From assembly GCA_009760855.2 (NCBI GenBank), contig WPIO01000295.1:1-64000 (forward strand): a stretch of DNA of 64,000 bases. Reading direction: 5' to 3'. Made by a program: the position numbers and the translations under genes. Shown piece after piece: positions 1 through 12,342 of this stretch. Positions within the stretch are counted from its first letter, which is position 1, and the number at the start of each line of letters is the position of its first letter. Origin of the DNA: Cristatella mucedo (taxonomy: Eukaryota > Bryozoa > Phylactolaemata > Cristatellidae). The notes beneath the pieces were generated by a model. That model saw nothing but the letters and a program-made list of their open reading frames with translations, searched no databases and was not told where the DNA came from.

Positions 1-1980
1 TTTCGCATTTATCGATGGCTGCTTTCGCGTTTTCATTCCGCTTCCGGTCACAATGTATTTGCCCACAGGTAAAGTGCACTGCTAACACGACGGCGCCTTA
101 TTGCTCTATTTACGGCGTATTTAAAGCCAACCATCTTGTGAGTTAACTTCACCACGGGGATGTCAAATAAAATATGTTTCGTAGTTTACACATGGGAAAA
201 GTGGTGATTATATGAGTAATGGAGTGTGAAAAGAGCTAGTAAAATTGCTTTGGCTAAGCAATCACTAATCTTTGGCACTCGAGTAGGTCACGGTGATTAG
301 GACTGATCAGGTCTCATGCTGCCATTCCCACTATCTGCCTAGTGTTCCAACTCTCCATTCTAAACTTATCGAGGGCTTCCTTTTGCTCTGCTTGCCGACA
401 CTCAGCGCTATGGCTTTCCTAAAATACTCAGAAAAATGCACCTGGAATATATTGCTGCTTCAGCGTATTAGGGCTTGATATTACCCTGATTTGCGATGAG
501 CATCGCTCTTAATGTTTTCGAGTTACTGGAAACGCGGACACTTTCGCTGAACAGGCTGTCATGCTAAAGCCTTACGCTGTGTGTGGTGATAATAGTGTTG
601 CACATAAGGAATCACACTCACTAAGTGTCACAAACGATTCTCTACTTGTTTTTAACTGCTCCGCTTAGATGCTCGGCCATTTCCTTGCAAGCACGAGAAT
701 TTCCATCGTAATGAAAATTATGTGGCTCAAAAAGCCACAGTCAGGATAGATGTTATGCTGTAGAGCTGTCTATAAATCACTCAAAAACCTAAGCAGCTTT
801 CGGTAGTTATGCTATAATAGATAGCCTCAATCTCACCCAACATTGACAACATGCAACTCAACGCTAATTCGACCGGGCGGTCAAGGAAGGTATTAGCGTG
901 GAAGTAGCATCTCAGGAGGGTTCGAAAGCATGCACCACGGTCAGCAGCAGGGGGCAATACCTAAGAACTGTGGAAGTGGAGCTCCACACTCGAGAACCCT
1001 CTCACTAGCTGCTGTTGCCGACAGCCTTTAAGCGAAAGAATGGAATTGCTAATTTGTCTTCCATTGAGACCTGAAGACACGAGGATGCTACAATTGTGAA
1101 ACCTTCTGTGCTAGTTATGAAGTAGCCAAGCCTCGGTGGGCTTCGGGCTGTCAGTTACAAAGGTTTCTGTACGTCCATTAATCAGCAGGGAGCTTAGTGC
1201 AGTACATTTAGCTAAGGGAAAACGTGACCAAACTTCGAATATTAGCTGACTACCCTACTGGCCATATTCGCAGCGTACTAAAGAGGCATGACTTTCATAA
1301 CTAAACGGACTGCCTTAACGGGAAGTGCAGTATTTGAGCTTTTAGACACAAACATTTCAGCTGTTAAAACGGGTTTTAGCAATCCCAACTCTCTGCTATA
1401 CCTTTTTCCCCCTGAAATATTAGAATATGGATCTAACGTAATATAAACTACTTATTAAGTCATCCTTCTTTTCCCCTAAAACAGGAACTGTCTTGATACT
1501 TTATAAACAACTTTCAACGAGGCAACACTAACCTTATCCGAGCCTCAAGGTGAAGGTCGAAACAGTGGTACTATCAGAAAAGAAACAAGCAAAATCTAAT
1601 AGTTTACAGCATAGACCCTCAGGTTTTCAGTGTTTTCTACGAGTCCGACCTTATTTTTTTTGTGTCACACGGAGTGGCATCTCTCAGCGCTAGCCGCGAT
1701 AGTGCAGGGTCTGACTTATCGCACCTCGTAGCGCTGACCGATAGGCCATGGCGGACTAGCCTAGATTTGGCCACAGGACTGGCCAAGGTCACTGGCGCAA
1801 GGAACTGGCCAAGGGCTAGCCAAGCGATTGGCCCAAGGGCCTAGCCCAGGGGCTATCCCGATGGGCTGGGCCAAATGGGCTAGCCGAGGACTTAGTCCAG
1901 AAGAATTAAGTCCTAGGAACATGCGAGCACTGACGGAGCGATAGGGGTCCGTGACCAAACCAATACATATTAGGCCCAAA
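1..1980. other. No recognisable gene
   Basis: Short open frames are scattered here but none has a convincing start, composition, splice context or family resemblance. Around 1,780-1,900 there are imperfect repeats of words such as TGGCCAAG and GGCTAGCC, which look like a degenerate short tandem array. Nothing else can be supported. Confidence 0.5.
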
Positions 1981-1987
1981 AAAAACC

Positions 1988-2150
1988 AGGTCCGAGAGGG
2001 CAGAGAGGGCAGAGATGGCATAGATGGCATAGAGGGAGGGGCAGTGAGGGCAGAGAGGGCAGTGATGGGCAGAGAGGGCAGATAGAGAGAGAGAGAGAGG
2101 GCCCGCTGAAGGCAAGAGTAGGCAAGAGGGTAGAGAGGGCAGAGAGGGGT

Positions 2151-2212
<62 letters not shown>

Positions 2213-2216
2213 GAGG

Positions 2217-2298
<82 letters not shown>

Positions 2299-2346
2299 GA
2301 GGAGGAGAGAGAGGAGAGAGGAGATAGAGGAGAGAGAGCGGAGAGA

Positions 2347-2392
<46 letters not shown>
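1988..2392. repeat. GGCAGA minisatellite grading into (GA)n microsatellite
   Basis: From about 1,988 to 2,150 the sequence repeats variants of GAGGGCAGA. From about 2,155 to 2,392 it becomes almost pure GA with a few GGAGG interruptions. Open frames crossing it, such as a Ser/Leu-alternating frame on the minus strand, are products of the repeat and not genes. Confidence 0.95.
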
Positions 2393-2614
2393 AAAGGACA
2401 GGAACTGACAGAGATCAGGGCTGCAGCTTCGGTAGTCGATGCGAGGACTACGCTTCGAGAGCACGAGAGACGAACCTACGGCGACAGACAGCTACGGACC
2501 CTAGTAAAACTCCACAAGCATTGCGGTATGATAGTTGATAACCATAACATATTGACTGAACATCATTAAACAAGTACGATCTGAACTATGCCAGTTATCT
2601 GTTGGCAAGACCAA

Positions 2615-5600
2615 TATTAAGAATAATACACTTGATAAAGCGCCCTCAGAGAACTCAGTCTTTTTCTAGGCAATTTACATTTGCTGCAAAGAAAACACGA
2701 TCGACTGATGAGTGGTATAATGCTTGATAAACAACATAAATAGCATACTTAGGGGTGACATGCACAGCGTCAGCAGGCAAGCCTGGTTAGTGGCAGCATG
2801 CAAGAGTGTCAGAACGCATAAGCTCACAAAGAAAGAAAAACAAGGACCTACTAAACGCTGTCATGGATAGATGGGTTTTATAATTTTTTCTAAATGTGGT
2901 CAAGTCAGGAGATGTCGTGAAGGTAGTCGTGAGTGAATTCCAGGCCTTGGAAGCATGCGAACTAAAGGTACGATCTCCTACGGACTTGAGGTTTCTACGA
3001 GGTATAGGTAAACAGTTATATTCTGAAAAGCGGGTGGTGCGCTGCTGAAGCCTGGTGAAGCAGCAGATCCGATAAGAAAGCTGGAGGCAAAGAATGGAGG
3101 GACCTGAACGTGAGCGACTAAACCTTAAAGTCGGTCCGCTGCTTGCCAATTAGCCAGTGCAGCTCAGAGAGAAGTGGTGCTATGTGGTAACTGCAACGCT
3201 CACGCCAGACAAGCCTTGCTTCAGAGTTTTGCACCAGCTGTAAGCGCCTGATTGCACGTGTCGGTTGACCAGCAAGGAGTGAGTTACAGAAGTCAAGACG
3301 GGATGTCGCAAATGCATGGACCAACTTAGATGTGGTATCCCTGTCCAAACGAGCCCGGATTTTAGCAATGTTATGTAGCTGAAAGTAGGAACTTGATTGT
3401 GGAGCTGATGTGGTCGTCTAACGAAAGGGCACTTGGGAGCATAAAAATTAAATTTCGTGAAGACTCAACAGGAGATATACTAGCTGAGCCGATTTTGAGC
3501 ATTACCCTTTTCAGTTTCTGAATCACGCTTGCTTTGCCCATAACTAGTAAGTTAGTTTTAGCATCGTTCAATATAAGAAAATTTGCCGTCATCCATGTGT
3601 GGACTTCATCAATACATGCAGCAAGGAAGTCGAGAGCATTCAACATGCTCGAGGGCTGGGAGGGATCAAAGCAAAGGTACAACTGACTATCATCTTTTCT
3701 GAATCCAACAGTCTAGAAATACCTCGTACAAACCTTAAATCCTTTGGAGACCGTGCATTTAGCTCGTATGCTCCCACAGCCTGGAACTCCCTCCCGACCT
3801 GCATCAGAACATCCCCTGACCTGACCACATTTAAAAGAAACTTAAAAACATACCTATTTAGGACAGCATTTAGTGGGTCCTTGTGATTCGTCCTCGATGT
3901 GCTTATGCGTGCTGACACTGTTCATGCTGCCACTAACCACATTTGCATGCTGACCCAGTGCATGTAACCCCTAACCTTGTTATTCATTTTGTTTGTTTTT
4001 CAGGCATGATTTTACTTACTATTCTGTTGCGTATCACTTTGCAGCAAATGTAAAGCGCCTAGAAAGAGATCAAGTTCTCTGAGGGCGCTTTATCAAGTGC
4101 AATATTATTATTATTATATTATCAGCGTAGAAATGAAAGCCTAGGTTGTGCTTGGCAAAGATATCGGCAAGAGGGAAAGTATAAACCGTAAAGGGATCCG
4201 TTCAAGTATAGAGCCCTGAGGTACACTATATTTCATAGGTACCTCGGAAGATCTTTGTCCGTTCACATTAATACTGCGGTGTCTACAACTAAGATAGGAC
4301 TAGAACCACTGCAGAGCAGTGCCAGTGATGCCAGGGCGAGATGAGAGGCGCTCAGGAAGGACTCGGTGATCGATTGTATCAAAAGCTGCCGAAAGATTGA
4401 GCAAACCAAGCAGAGACACTCTACCCATGTCTGCATTCCTTAGAAATTCGTTGTACACCCCGAAGAAATGCTGACTCTGTGGAGTGATTAGCTCGAAAGA
4501 AAAACTTTAACTTCCTGGCATGGTTTGAAGTTTCAATGCACGAGTTTCAGCTGATCTGCCACGACTCATTCAAGAGTCTTAGATAGGAACGGTAGACGGC
4601 AGATTGGGCGGTAGTTGCTCAAGTTCTCTTGGTCTAGTGTTACTTCCTTAAGCAGTGACCTGACTAAAGCTTTTTTGAAATGTGCTGGGGCATGACCTGA
4701 GGCTAATAACATATTAGCGATGTTAGTTATGCATGTCAGCAGCAGACAGATCCAAGCAACGTAGGGGCAGGGCAGTGGGAATAGGGTCCAAAGGACTTGT
4801 TTTCTTCTTTGATTGGGTTATGAACTTCAGGATGAGGACACTACTAACCTCCTTGAATTTCGACATTGAGGTGCTGCAAGGAATCGAGGAACGGCATCCC
4901 AGGTGGGATGCCGCCATCGCATGAATGGACTCCTTGATCTTGTCTATCTTCTGGACGAAGAATCGAGAAAAGTGATCGACTAGATCATCACAGGGATCAT
5001 CAGAAAAGGAGGTAACCTAGGAGCGGTTGAGGAGATGGTTGATCGTAAAAATAAGCTTTTTTGGATTGTGCACCTGTGATTCAACAATGTTTTTATAGAA
5101 GCTACACTTGGCGTTTGCTAGGGTAGATTGATACAACAGACAGTAGTCCTCGTATGCCTTTCGATGGTCAGTCAGGCCTGATCTAGTGTATGCTTTTCCA
5201 CGCTTGGGCTTAGTAGACCTAGCTAGTATATTGTCTGCGGTAAACCAAAGGCCGTCTGGGCGAGGGTGCACATTGCGCTAAGTCAGATGTGCAAACTCGT
5301 CGAGCATGTCAGCTAGGGTCGTGTTTTATCTATCTACCAATATGACAGATCGGAAGGGCGATTGAGCAGCAGAGGCGAGGCAGATATTCGCGCACGGACA
5401 GAATCGATGTCAGGGGTCTTGGGGTTTTGCGATTTACGTGTGGTTTTGGAAGAGGAGGAGAAGGAGGACGCACATTGTAGACTCAATGAGATCTGCTTGT
5501 GGTTAGATAAGCAGGATCCTGTACTTATTGATAATTGCAAGCGCAGTTTTATGAGAAAATTTGGTGGGATATGCGACCCTTGATGTGAGTAGTGCCATGC

Positions 5601-6060
5601 ACAAGAGCCACAGGAGACAATGAGTCAGTCAATGCACGAAAATTCAGTGCTGAAAGCGTCAGATAAGTTTAAGTTATCAAAGAGAATTTTTAAATCGCCC
5701 ATAAAGAGGAAGAATCAATTTCCTGCACACAGAATTGAAATGAGATCGGATAAATCTGAGATAAAAGAAGATTTAGTACCTGATGGGTAATAGACTACTG
5801 CCACCATCGGTAGCTTGTTTTCGGGTGAAATACAGACAATCGATTCGAAAGACTGCTTTGCGGGTACTGCAAATGGCTTGAAGTTGAATTTCGAGTGGAT
5901 GATAACAGCAAATCCACCTACAGTTTTGATTGATCTAGGGGTGTGAAAGAATAAGAAATCAGTCAGGGTAGTGTCTTCCATTGTCGGGCAGTTTATTGAT
6001 CATAGCTAAGTTTCAGTCTATGCGAGCAGTTTGAGACTATTTTCAAAAATAAGGTCGCTT
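2615..6060 (-). mobile_element. Decayed non-LTR retrotransposon (CR1/L2-like LINE), split by a younger LINE
   Basis: On the minus strand the pieces lie in LINE order. Endonuclease-like residues come first (5,715-6,060, including a TET word and an FFHTPRS segment), then a linker (5,017-5,271), reverse-transcriptase remains (about 3,371-5,000), and the C-terminal region after the RT (2,787-3,348) with words such as LDFCNSLL. A conserved 3' end follows (about 2,615-2,690): GCGC...GAGTTCTCTGAGGGCGC, then TTATCAAGTG. Many stops and frameshifts show that it is dead. A second LINE tail interrupts it at 3,693-4,120, inside the RT active-site motif. The clade assignment is by general resemblance only. 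Confidence 0.85.
3693..4120 (+). mobile_element. 5'-truncated LINE 3' end inserted in the older LINE
   Basis: This 428-bp segment carries the C-terminal LINE frame (words such as LKSFGDRAFSSYAP and TSPDLTTFKRNL), the 3' UTR and a (TTA)n-like tail. It is oriented opposite to the LINE around it. ATCA stands at both edges (3,689-3,692 and 4,121-4,124), a short candidate target duplication. Removing the segment makes the flanking minus-strand LINE sequence contiguous across the YADD codons. Confidence 0.9.
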
Positions 6061-6225
6061 ATTACTAGAGGTTTATCGCACATTGTGCGAGCATTTCAAG
6101 GACAAGCGTTAAGTAGGGCCGCCGGAGTTATAACAGTCCTGATGACCGTTAAGTAAGCGAGATTCGCAATGACGCTGGTCGGGAGCGTGCTGAGCGGTTT
6201 GAGATACTGCCAAGAATACCAAACG

Positions 6226-6231
6226 AGCAGA
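6226..6231. repeat. Candidate left target-site duplication (AGCAGA)
   Basis: AGCAGA lies directly outside the left terminal repeat and again at 28,803-28,808, directly outside the right one. Six bases is the target duplication length known for Polintons. Two extra bases (GT) separate the left copy from the best-aligned first base of the inverted repeat. Confidence 0.65.
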
Positions 6232-6233
6232 GT

Positions 6234-6545
6234 AGTATGTGATTTTTCTATTTCGCACCCTGACCCTCACTCGAGCACACTCCAAAATTCGACCTCGCTA
6301 TCGCTCGGTCTCCTTTTGAAGTGGCCCTCCTGAGTGTCAGTGTCCGAAAAAGAAAAATCAGATCCTACTCCAACAGGCGTTGCTTCGGCGCAATGGAAAA
6401 CAATAGACAAAATTCCAAAAATTTTAGTTATTATATATTATAGTAAAAAAATTTCAGAGTTTCGAAATTTGATTTAAAGAAAAATATTTATATATTATAA
6501 GATGTCTGAAATAAATTCATTTTCACGGCGTGAGGGAGAATCATT
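6234..6545 (+). repeat. Left terminal inverted repeat
   Basis: It matches the reverse complement of about 28,508-28,802 with scattered substitutions and small indels. Shared blocks include CGAGCACACTCCAAA, GTTGCTTCGGCGCAATGG and TATTATAAGATGTCTGAAAT. The repeat contains the promoter-like A/T segment and the first codons of the polymerase frame, so the right repeat carries a matching start in the opposite orientation. Confidence 0.95.
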
Positions 6546-9500
6546 CAATGACCATGCAAAAAGATTAGTATTTTCTTATGAGCAGCGTTTTAATGTTAAA
6601 CCTTCTTTTACTAAGAAGTATGGCAAGTCAACTAGAATTGTTCATTATCCAGTTTCTGCAGTTGATATAAAAGAATTGATTGAACGTCTTTCTGTTAATA
6701 AAAAAATTAACCCGCAAAAATCAGAAAGTAAAAACTGTTTCTATAAAGAAGCAAAACGTCTTTGTAAGATTGATACTAGTGGATGGTTTTTAGGTAGAAA
6801 GACTACTAGTGGTAGTTTATTAGATTATGAGTATGAAGGTTTTGAGGTTGAAGATGCAGATTTAGAAGTATTTAAGAAAAAAGCATCTCCTGGATTTATA
6901 AATGTTATGAAAGATATCTCTAGCCAATATGGCAATGTAAAAATGAGTCTTCTTCTGCAATTAAAAATAGAAAATGCTAAGAAAGATATTATCTATGCTC
7001 CAATTAATGGTCTCTCCCCAATAGCACTAAGTAGAGTTTCTCATTTTAATTCAATAATTGACAAACATTTTTCAAAGATTAATAAAACTGTAGATGAATG
7101 GAATGAAGGTGGTTCTTCTTGTAGAATTGTTGGGATATCTAATGCATTTGCAAAGTTTACAGTCTTTGTTCCACAAATTAGAGGCTCGTATTGTGAATTA
7201 CCAATCAAGTTAAGAAATAAGAGATGTGTTATAAATATAAAAAATACAGATAACAGTTTTTGTGCATTGTGGTGTGTTCTGAGAGCATTACATCCTAGAG
7301 AGAATCTTCCAGAAGCAATTCATGATTTAAGACAAATAATGCTTGATAAATATTCTGATATACTACCCCTAATAAAACATTTATTCTTTCCTACTGATGA
7401 TAAAGGTCCAAGAAATCAGTTTATGGTCAATGGCAGTGTACCAATTAGAGCAAAAGATATTCCAAAACTTGCAAAATTATTCAATGTTTCAATAAATGCA
7501 TATGAGTATAACAACTCAGTTTATCCATTAATTGCTTGTTCAGATGAAGGTGAAAACATATAGATTTGCTTCTTTATTCTTATAGAGGAAGATCTCCTTA
7601 TTTACTAGTAACAAATTTTAATGCACTTTGTAGAACAGATAAAGATAGTGGTAGAACAAGATTATTTTGTAAGAGATGTCTCTCAAGGTTTCATGAACAA
7701 GAAAAGTTGGATAAACATGCTGCAGATTGTAATTCAGAGAATTGTGGAATTCAAGAATAAAAATGCCAGTGGCTAATAAAAGAAAAGATGGTACAGGAGA
7801 TTTAGTTATATTTAGAGATTTTGACAAAATGATTAAATCACCATTAACAGCATATGCAGACTTTGAATGTTTACTAGGAACAATTGATAAACCAGAAGAA
7901 TCAGTAAAAGGGTCTGTAAATCAACATAAACCTTGTTCTGCTGGCTATGTAATTGTAAATCATGAAGGAAAGATTGTAACAGAATATAAGCAAACTTTTG
8001 GAGCTGACTGTGTTAAGGATTTTATTTTGTCTTTAAAGAAATATTGTGAAATACAGATAGAGAATCTAAAAATAGTACTCGAAAAAAATAAAGTTTTTGA
8101 TCGAGAAAATATGACAGAAGAAGAAAGAGAAAATTACAATAATGCATCTGTTTATTGGATTTGTGGAAAATGTTTAACTGAAGATCAAAAAGTCCTTGAT
8201 CACTGTCATCTTACTGGAAAATATAGAGGCGCGGCACATGATGTATGCAATAAAAAGGTAAGAATTTGTCCAAAAAACTTTAAACTTCCTGTTTATATTC
8301 ATAATTGAAGAGGTTACGATTCACATCTGATTGTTAGTGCGCTTAATTGCGATAAAGATAAAAAACAAGTAATTGCCAATAACAAAGAGAAGTTTTTAAC
8401 AATAAGTTTTGGAAACCTTTGTTTTAGAGATTCATATCAATTATTACAAAATCCACTTCATAAATTGGTAAACAATTTGTCTAAAGCAAATGATAAATTT
8501 GATATAATGAGGCAACACTTTAAAGAAATTGATGATGCAAAGATGTCATTATTGACAAAAAAAGGTATTTATCCATATGAGTACATGGATTCTTTTGCTA
8601 GATTTGATGAGACAAGTTTACCACCAATTGAGAAGTTTTATTCAAGCATTATTGGACATGTTTCAGAAGAAGATTATATTCATGCAAAGAAAGTTTGGAA
8701 TGCTTTTGAAATAAAAAATTAAGAGAATACCACAATTTATATTTAACGATTGATGTTCTAGCACTAGCAGATGTTTTTGAGAGATTTCGCGACCTAATAA
8801 TTACACATTATCAGATAGATCCTGAAAAGTTTATGACAACTCCACAATTAACTTGGACAGCAGGATTAACATATACAGGAGTTGTTCTTGAATTACTAAC
8901 TGATCCAGATATGTATCTATTCTTTGAAAAATGAATTCGCGGAGGGATGACACAAGTATCAAAACGTAAAGCTAAAGCAAATAATAGTAGATGTAGGTAT
9001 TTCAATCCAGATAAGTTGAAATCATACTTATTATATTTTGATGCAACAAATCTCTATGGCTGGGCTATGAAACAATCTCTACCAACTGGAGGTTTTAATT
9101 TCTTATCAATTAAAAAAAATAAAGTCGTGGAATGAAAATAAAAATGATATAGTTAAAAAATTTAAGCCTTCATCAAATAAAGGTTATGTTCTTGAAGTTG
9201 ATATACACTGTCCAAAAGATAAACATGATTTATTTTCTGATTATCCTTTACTTCCTGAAAACAAACAGATAAAAAAGAATAAACACTCAGAATATCAAAA
9301 CTCTTTTAATAGAGGAAACGATCCAGTTGAAAAGTTGATATTAGATTTGGAACCAAAACAAAAGTATGGTATTCATTATCTTAATCTTAAGAATTGTATT
9401 GAATTAGGATATGAGTTAACACATATTCACAGAGTATTAGAGTTTGATCAGTCCAATTGGCTAGAGTTGTACATTGATAACAATACAAAACTTAAAGGTA

Positions 9501-10517
9501 AAGCAGCAATGATTTCAAAAAAGATTTCTTTAAATTACTCAATAATTCATTCTTTGGTAAGACAATGGAAAATGTTAGAGATAGAAAAAATGTTGAGTTA
9601 CTTAATGAAAATGTAGATGAAGAGTCGGCTAAGATGAATAAAATCTATAGAAGTCCAAGATTTGTAGACAGGAAGATATTAACTAATAACATTATTTGCA
9701 TAGAAAGTAGTAAGGAATCTATAACTTTAAACAAACCTATTTATATTGGATTTTGCATACTTGATTTATCTAAAGTATTGATGCGGAAATTCTATTATCT
9801 AATAATGAAAAAAGATATGGATCAAAAAATAAACTTGATGTATACTGATACCGATTCACTCGTCATGGAGATATTTACTGAGAATGTTTATAAAGACTTT
9901 ATCGATTATCCCGAATCATTAGATCTAAATAATTTTCCAGTTGATTATCCTTTTGGAATGATGAGAAAGCAAAAAGTATTATAAAAGGAAACAGTAAAGT
10001 TGTTGGCAAATTTAAAGATGAGATAACTGATAAAGTAAAAGCAGCAATATTAGATGAATGTGTTTTTCTAAGACCAAAACTTTACTCTTATACTATTTAC
10101 ACTGATAAAGAAGTATTTGATAATAAAGGAAAATCATTAAGAATAGTTAAAAAAAATTGTGAGATGAATGAAATGCTTGATAAGGAGAAAGAACAAATAG
10201 GACAATCTAAAAAAGCTAAAGGTGTTAACAAAAATGTTGTTGATAAACACTTGAAACATGAAGACTTTAAAAATTGCTTAGATAAAAATGTAGAAAAGAA
10301 ATGTGAACAATCATTGATTAGAAGTGAAAAGCATGTAATGTATACGATTAAACAAAACAAAGTAGCACTATCAGCTTTCGATTCAAAACGATACTGGTTG
10401 GACTGTGGAATCTGCAGTTATGCTTATGGTCACTATAGAATTGCTGATGCATTGAGTAATAATCTAAATCCAGGACGATGTAATACTTGTAATATTGGTG
10501 AATTAAAGAAAATTTAA
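6502..10517 (+). pseudogene. Protein-primed type-B DNA polymerase, broken frame
   Basis: This would be the replicative polymerase of the element (DNA_pol_B_2, viral/organellar type). The intact first segment (6,502-7,563, 353 aa) starts with an ATG inside the terminal repeat, after TTTATATATTATAAG. In order there follow a Cys/His zinc-finger-like segment (about 7,650-7,740), the exonuclease I motif with D-F-E (7,852-7,872), an endonuclease-VII-like DHCH-x-TGKYRGAAH segment (about 8,195-8,245), palm motif A DATNLYGWAM (9,040-9,069), motif B with NNSFFGKT (about 9,530-9,560) and motif C YTDTDSL (9,841-9,861). The frame is broken by shifts near 7,561, 7,750, 8,720, 9,135, 9,515 and 9,980, and by lone in-frame TGA codons at 8,306 and 8,932. 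The total span of about 1,330 codons fits the family. All catalytic motifs survive, so decay is fairly recent or partly due to sequence error. Confidence 0.93.
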
Positions 10518-10530
10518 ACTACTAATATAT

Positions 10531-10698
10531 ATGCCAAAACGAAAGAGTGAAGAAATCATTGAACCTGAAGCAAAAATAAAAGTCAAACATGATATTCGAG
10601 AAACAACAAAAGAGTTATATGAATTACAAATGGAAATGGAATATGACAGAGCAGAAGAAGAGTTAATTTCTGAGATGGCAGGAATAAATTTATATTAG
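10531..10698 (+). CDS. Small charged protein, 55 aa, unknown
   Basis: This intact ATG-to-TAG frame starts 13 bases after the polymerase stop and directly follows AATATAT. It begins MPKRKSEE, a basic patch that could act in nuclear targeting, and continues as a Glu/Lys-rich probable helix. No family is recognised. Its place in the tightly packed ORF row supports it being real. Confidence 0.6.
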   Translation: MPKRKSEEIIEPEAKIKVKHDIRETTKELYELQMEMEYDRAEEELISEMAGINLY

Positions 10699-10722
10699 TA
10701 AATAAAATTCATTATTATAGAA

Positions 10723-10884
10723 ATGGAAAATGTTGAATATGAATATGAAGAGTCCGACAGCGATGATCCTGATTACAATCCATAATACGAAAGTGAATAT
10801 GAAAGTGATGAGTCAGAATGTCCAGATGCTAGCGAAGATGAACCTAATGAATACAATTACGTAAATGAAGAAGATGAACTATAA
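10723..10884 (+). pseudogene. Very acidic small ORF with one in-frame stop
   Basis: The ATG follows ATTATTATAGAA, the start motif shared by this element. The frame is rich in Glu, Asp, Ser and Tyr (for example EYEYEESDSDDPDYNP) and ends at TAA 10,882-10,884. A single TAA at 10,783-10,785 interrupts it after 20 codons and the acidic character continues beyond, so one substitution probably broke the gene. No function can be assigned. Confidence 0.5.
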
Positions 10885-10904
10885 AAAATTTATATTTATA
10901 TAGA

Positions 10905-11180
10905 ATGGATGTTTCTAGAATTCTGAGTTGCGAACAATCAAGAGATATGGCTCTTAAAATTTGTCTACAAAAGTTCCAGAGAGTAGATCAGAGAATTGTC
11001 AAGCATTCACTTGATAAACTTATTCCAGACTTGGATAGCTCGTACACTGCCGTTTTCGTTGAGATTTGCGATACCTGTGATAAACTAATGGAATGTAGAA
11101 GTAAAATAAATGAAATGTTATTAGAAGCAGAAAAAAAATCAAAAACTCCAAAAACTAAACAGGGCGTTCAGATTAATTAG
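10905..11180 (+). CDS. Hypothetical protein, 91 aa
   Basis: The intact frame starts at the ATG following TTTATATTTATATAGA. It is Lys/Glu/Leu-rich with a central CDTCDKLMECRSKI stretch and a basic tail (KKSKTPKTKQG). It is probably helical and soluble, with no membrane segment. It was not recognised as any known Polinton protein. Neighbours on both sides run in the same direction with gaps of 20-40 bp. Confidence 0.65.
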   Translation: MDVSRILSCEQSRDMALKICLQKFQRVDQRIVKHSLDKLIPDLDSSYTAVFVEICDTCDKLMECRSKINEMLLEAEKKSKTPKTKQGVQIN

Positions 11181-11218
11181 TTAATTTTGAATGAGATGTT
11201 TTTCTTCATAGTATATAT

Positions 11219-11389
11219 ATGGATCCAGAAATAACAAATTATAAAATTAGTAATGCAATTCAAGATATTAGTCAAGGTAGAAAATTAAAATTAACTGATA
11301 AACTTATTAAAATTATATTTGAAATGTGTACCCATGAAGACAAATATGAGGAACTTAAAATTAAAGCAAGAGAGTTAATAAAGAATTAG
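11219..11389 (+). CDS. Small hypothetical protein, 56 aa
   Basis: ATG sits directly on ATAGTATATAT and the frame ends in TAG. The product is Lys/Ile-rich and probably helical (words DKLIKIIFEMC and LKIKARELIKN). No family was recognised. It lies between two other intact frames of the element. Confidence 0.55.
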   Translation: MDPEITNYKISNAIQDISQGRKLKLTDKLIKIIFEMCTHEDKYEELKIKARELIKN

Positions 11390-11422
11390 ATGTTTTGTAT
11401 ATTTTTTATAATAGTATAGGAA

Positions 11423-11959
11423 ATGTCGTCAACAGAAGTATGTGACCCCAATCTTGCTACATCTGCAACTCTGCTGAAAGCATATGTTGACTACCTTGTA
11501 AAGTCTAGAATGACTGCTTATGATCAACAGACACTCGACTCAGATATCTCAATTATGACAGATACATCTGTAAAAAAGTTTTATATTGATGAGTTTGACA
11601 TTGAAGCACAAAAGGTAATCGATTCTGGAATGGCAAGTATAACAAGCGATCTTGAAGCAACAGTTAGAACTAAAGTTGATATTCTTCTTGATACACCTGG
11701 AGAAATCTCTAGTTATACAACATGGATTGCTAGCCAGCTACCAACACTTTCAACAGTTATCTCACGGGTTGCAGGAATGAAACCAGATATCTCTGGAATT
11801 GTTAAGGATGAATGCTATGCAATTCTACCTGATATATCTGATGGAACAAGTGCTAGACAAAAAGCAACACTTGCTGCTCTAGTTGCCCCAGCTGCTCCAG
11901 AGGTTGTCGCAGATCCGAATGCCCCACTTTCTGATACAATTCCAACGACCGTATTGTAA
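11423..11959 (+). CDS. Hypothetical protein, 178 aa, possibly structural
   Basis: The intact frame starts at the ATG after TTATAATAGTATAGGAA. It is acidic and Ala/Ser/Thr-rich with low lysine compared with its neighbours, and ends in an Ala/Pro segment (APAAPEVVADPNAPL). There is no signal peptide or membrane span. Codon use is less A/T-biased than in adjacent ORFs, as for an abundant structural protein, but that role is inference only. It is the longest undamaged frame of the element after the polymerase N-terminal segment. Confidence 0.7.
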   Translation: MSSTEVCDPNLATSATLLKAYVDYLVKSRMTAYDQQTLDSDISIMTDTSVKKFYIDEFDIEAQKVIDSGMASITSDLEATVRTKVDILLDTPGEISSYTTWIASQLPTLSTVISRVAGMKPDISGIVKDECYAILPDISDGTSARQKATLAALVAPAAPEVVADPNAPLSDTIPTTVL

Positions 11960-11978
11960 ATAATTTATTTATATATAA

Positions 11979-12266
11979 ATGAATGTAGAAACTAGAAGTA
12001 AAGACTGTCTAACAGTTGCACAAGGTCAACAGACTATAAAAATTTGCTCATACCCCATGGGAAGAATTGAAGATATTAGGAGTACAGTATTAGAAGCATT
12101 AAAATTAGTTTTAGAGTACAAAGCTTTAAGAGTAAATCATTCAGAAAAAGAAATGGCATATATATTTACAAAAGTTAGAGATGGGTCAATCTTTTCAGAG
12201 TTTCTTAAAGATTTGAAAATAGATAAAATAAATAGTCTAAAATCAGAAGCATACTCTAAAAAATAG
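11979..12266 (+). CDS. Hypothetical protein, 95 aa
   Basis: The intact frame starts at the ATG after TTTATTTATATATAA. The product is mixed charged and probably alpha-helical, ending with a Lys-rich tail. It is the last of the rightward ORFs. Convergent tail-fibre-like genes come in from the right, so 12,267-12,342 is probably a shared transcription end. Confidence 0.6.
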   Translation: MNVETRSKDCLTVAQGQQTIKICSYPMGRIEDIRSTVLEALKLVLEYKALRVNHSEKEMAYIFTKVRDGSIFSEFLKDLKIDKINSLKSEAYSKK

Positions 12267-12342
12267 AGTTAACAAAACAATTACCAGGAAAAGAATATAT
12301 TATTCCAACAGAGCTTATTAAAGAAAGCCTAGATTGGAAAGT

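Noticed and set aside
1970-2464. 164-codon minus-strand frame of alternating Ser/Leu
   Set aside because: It is the translation of a (GA)n microsatellite.
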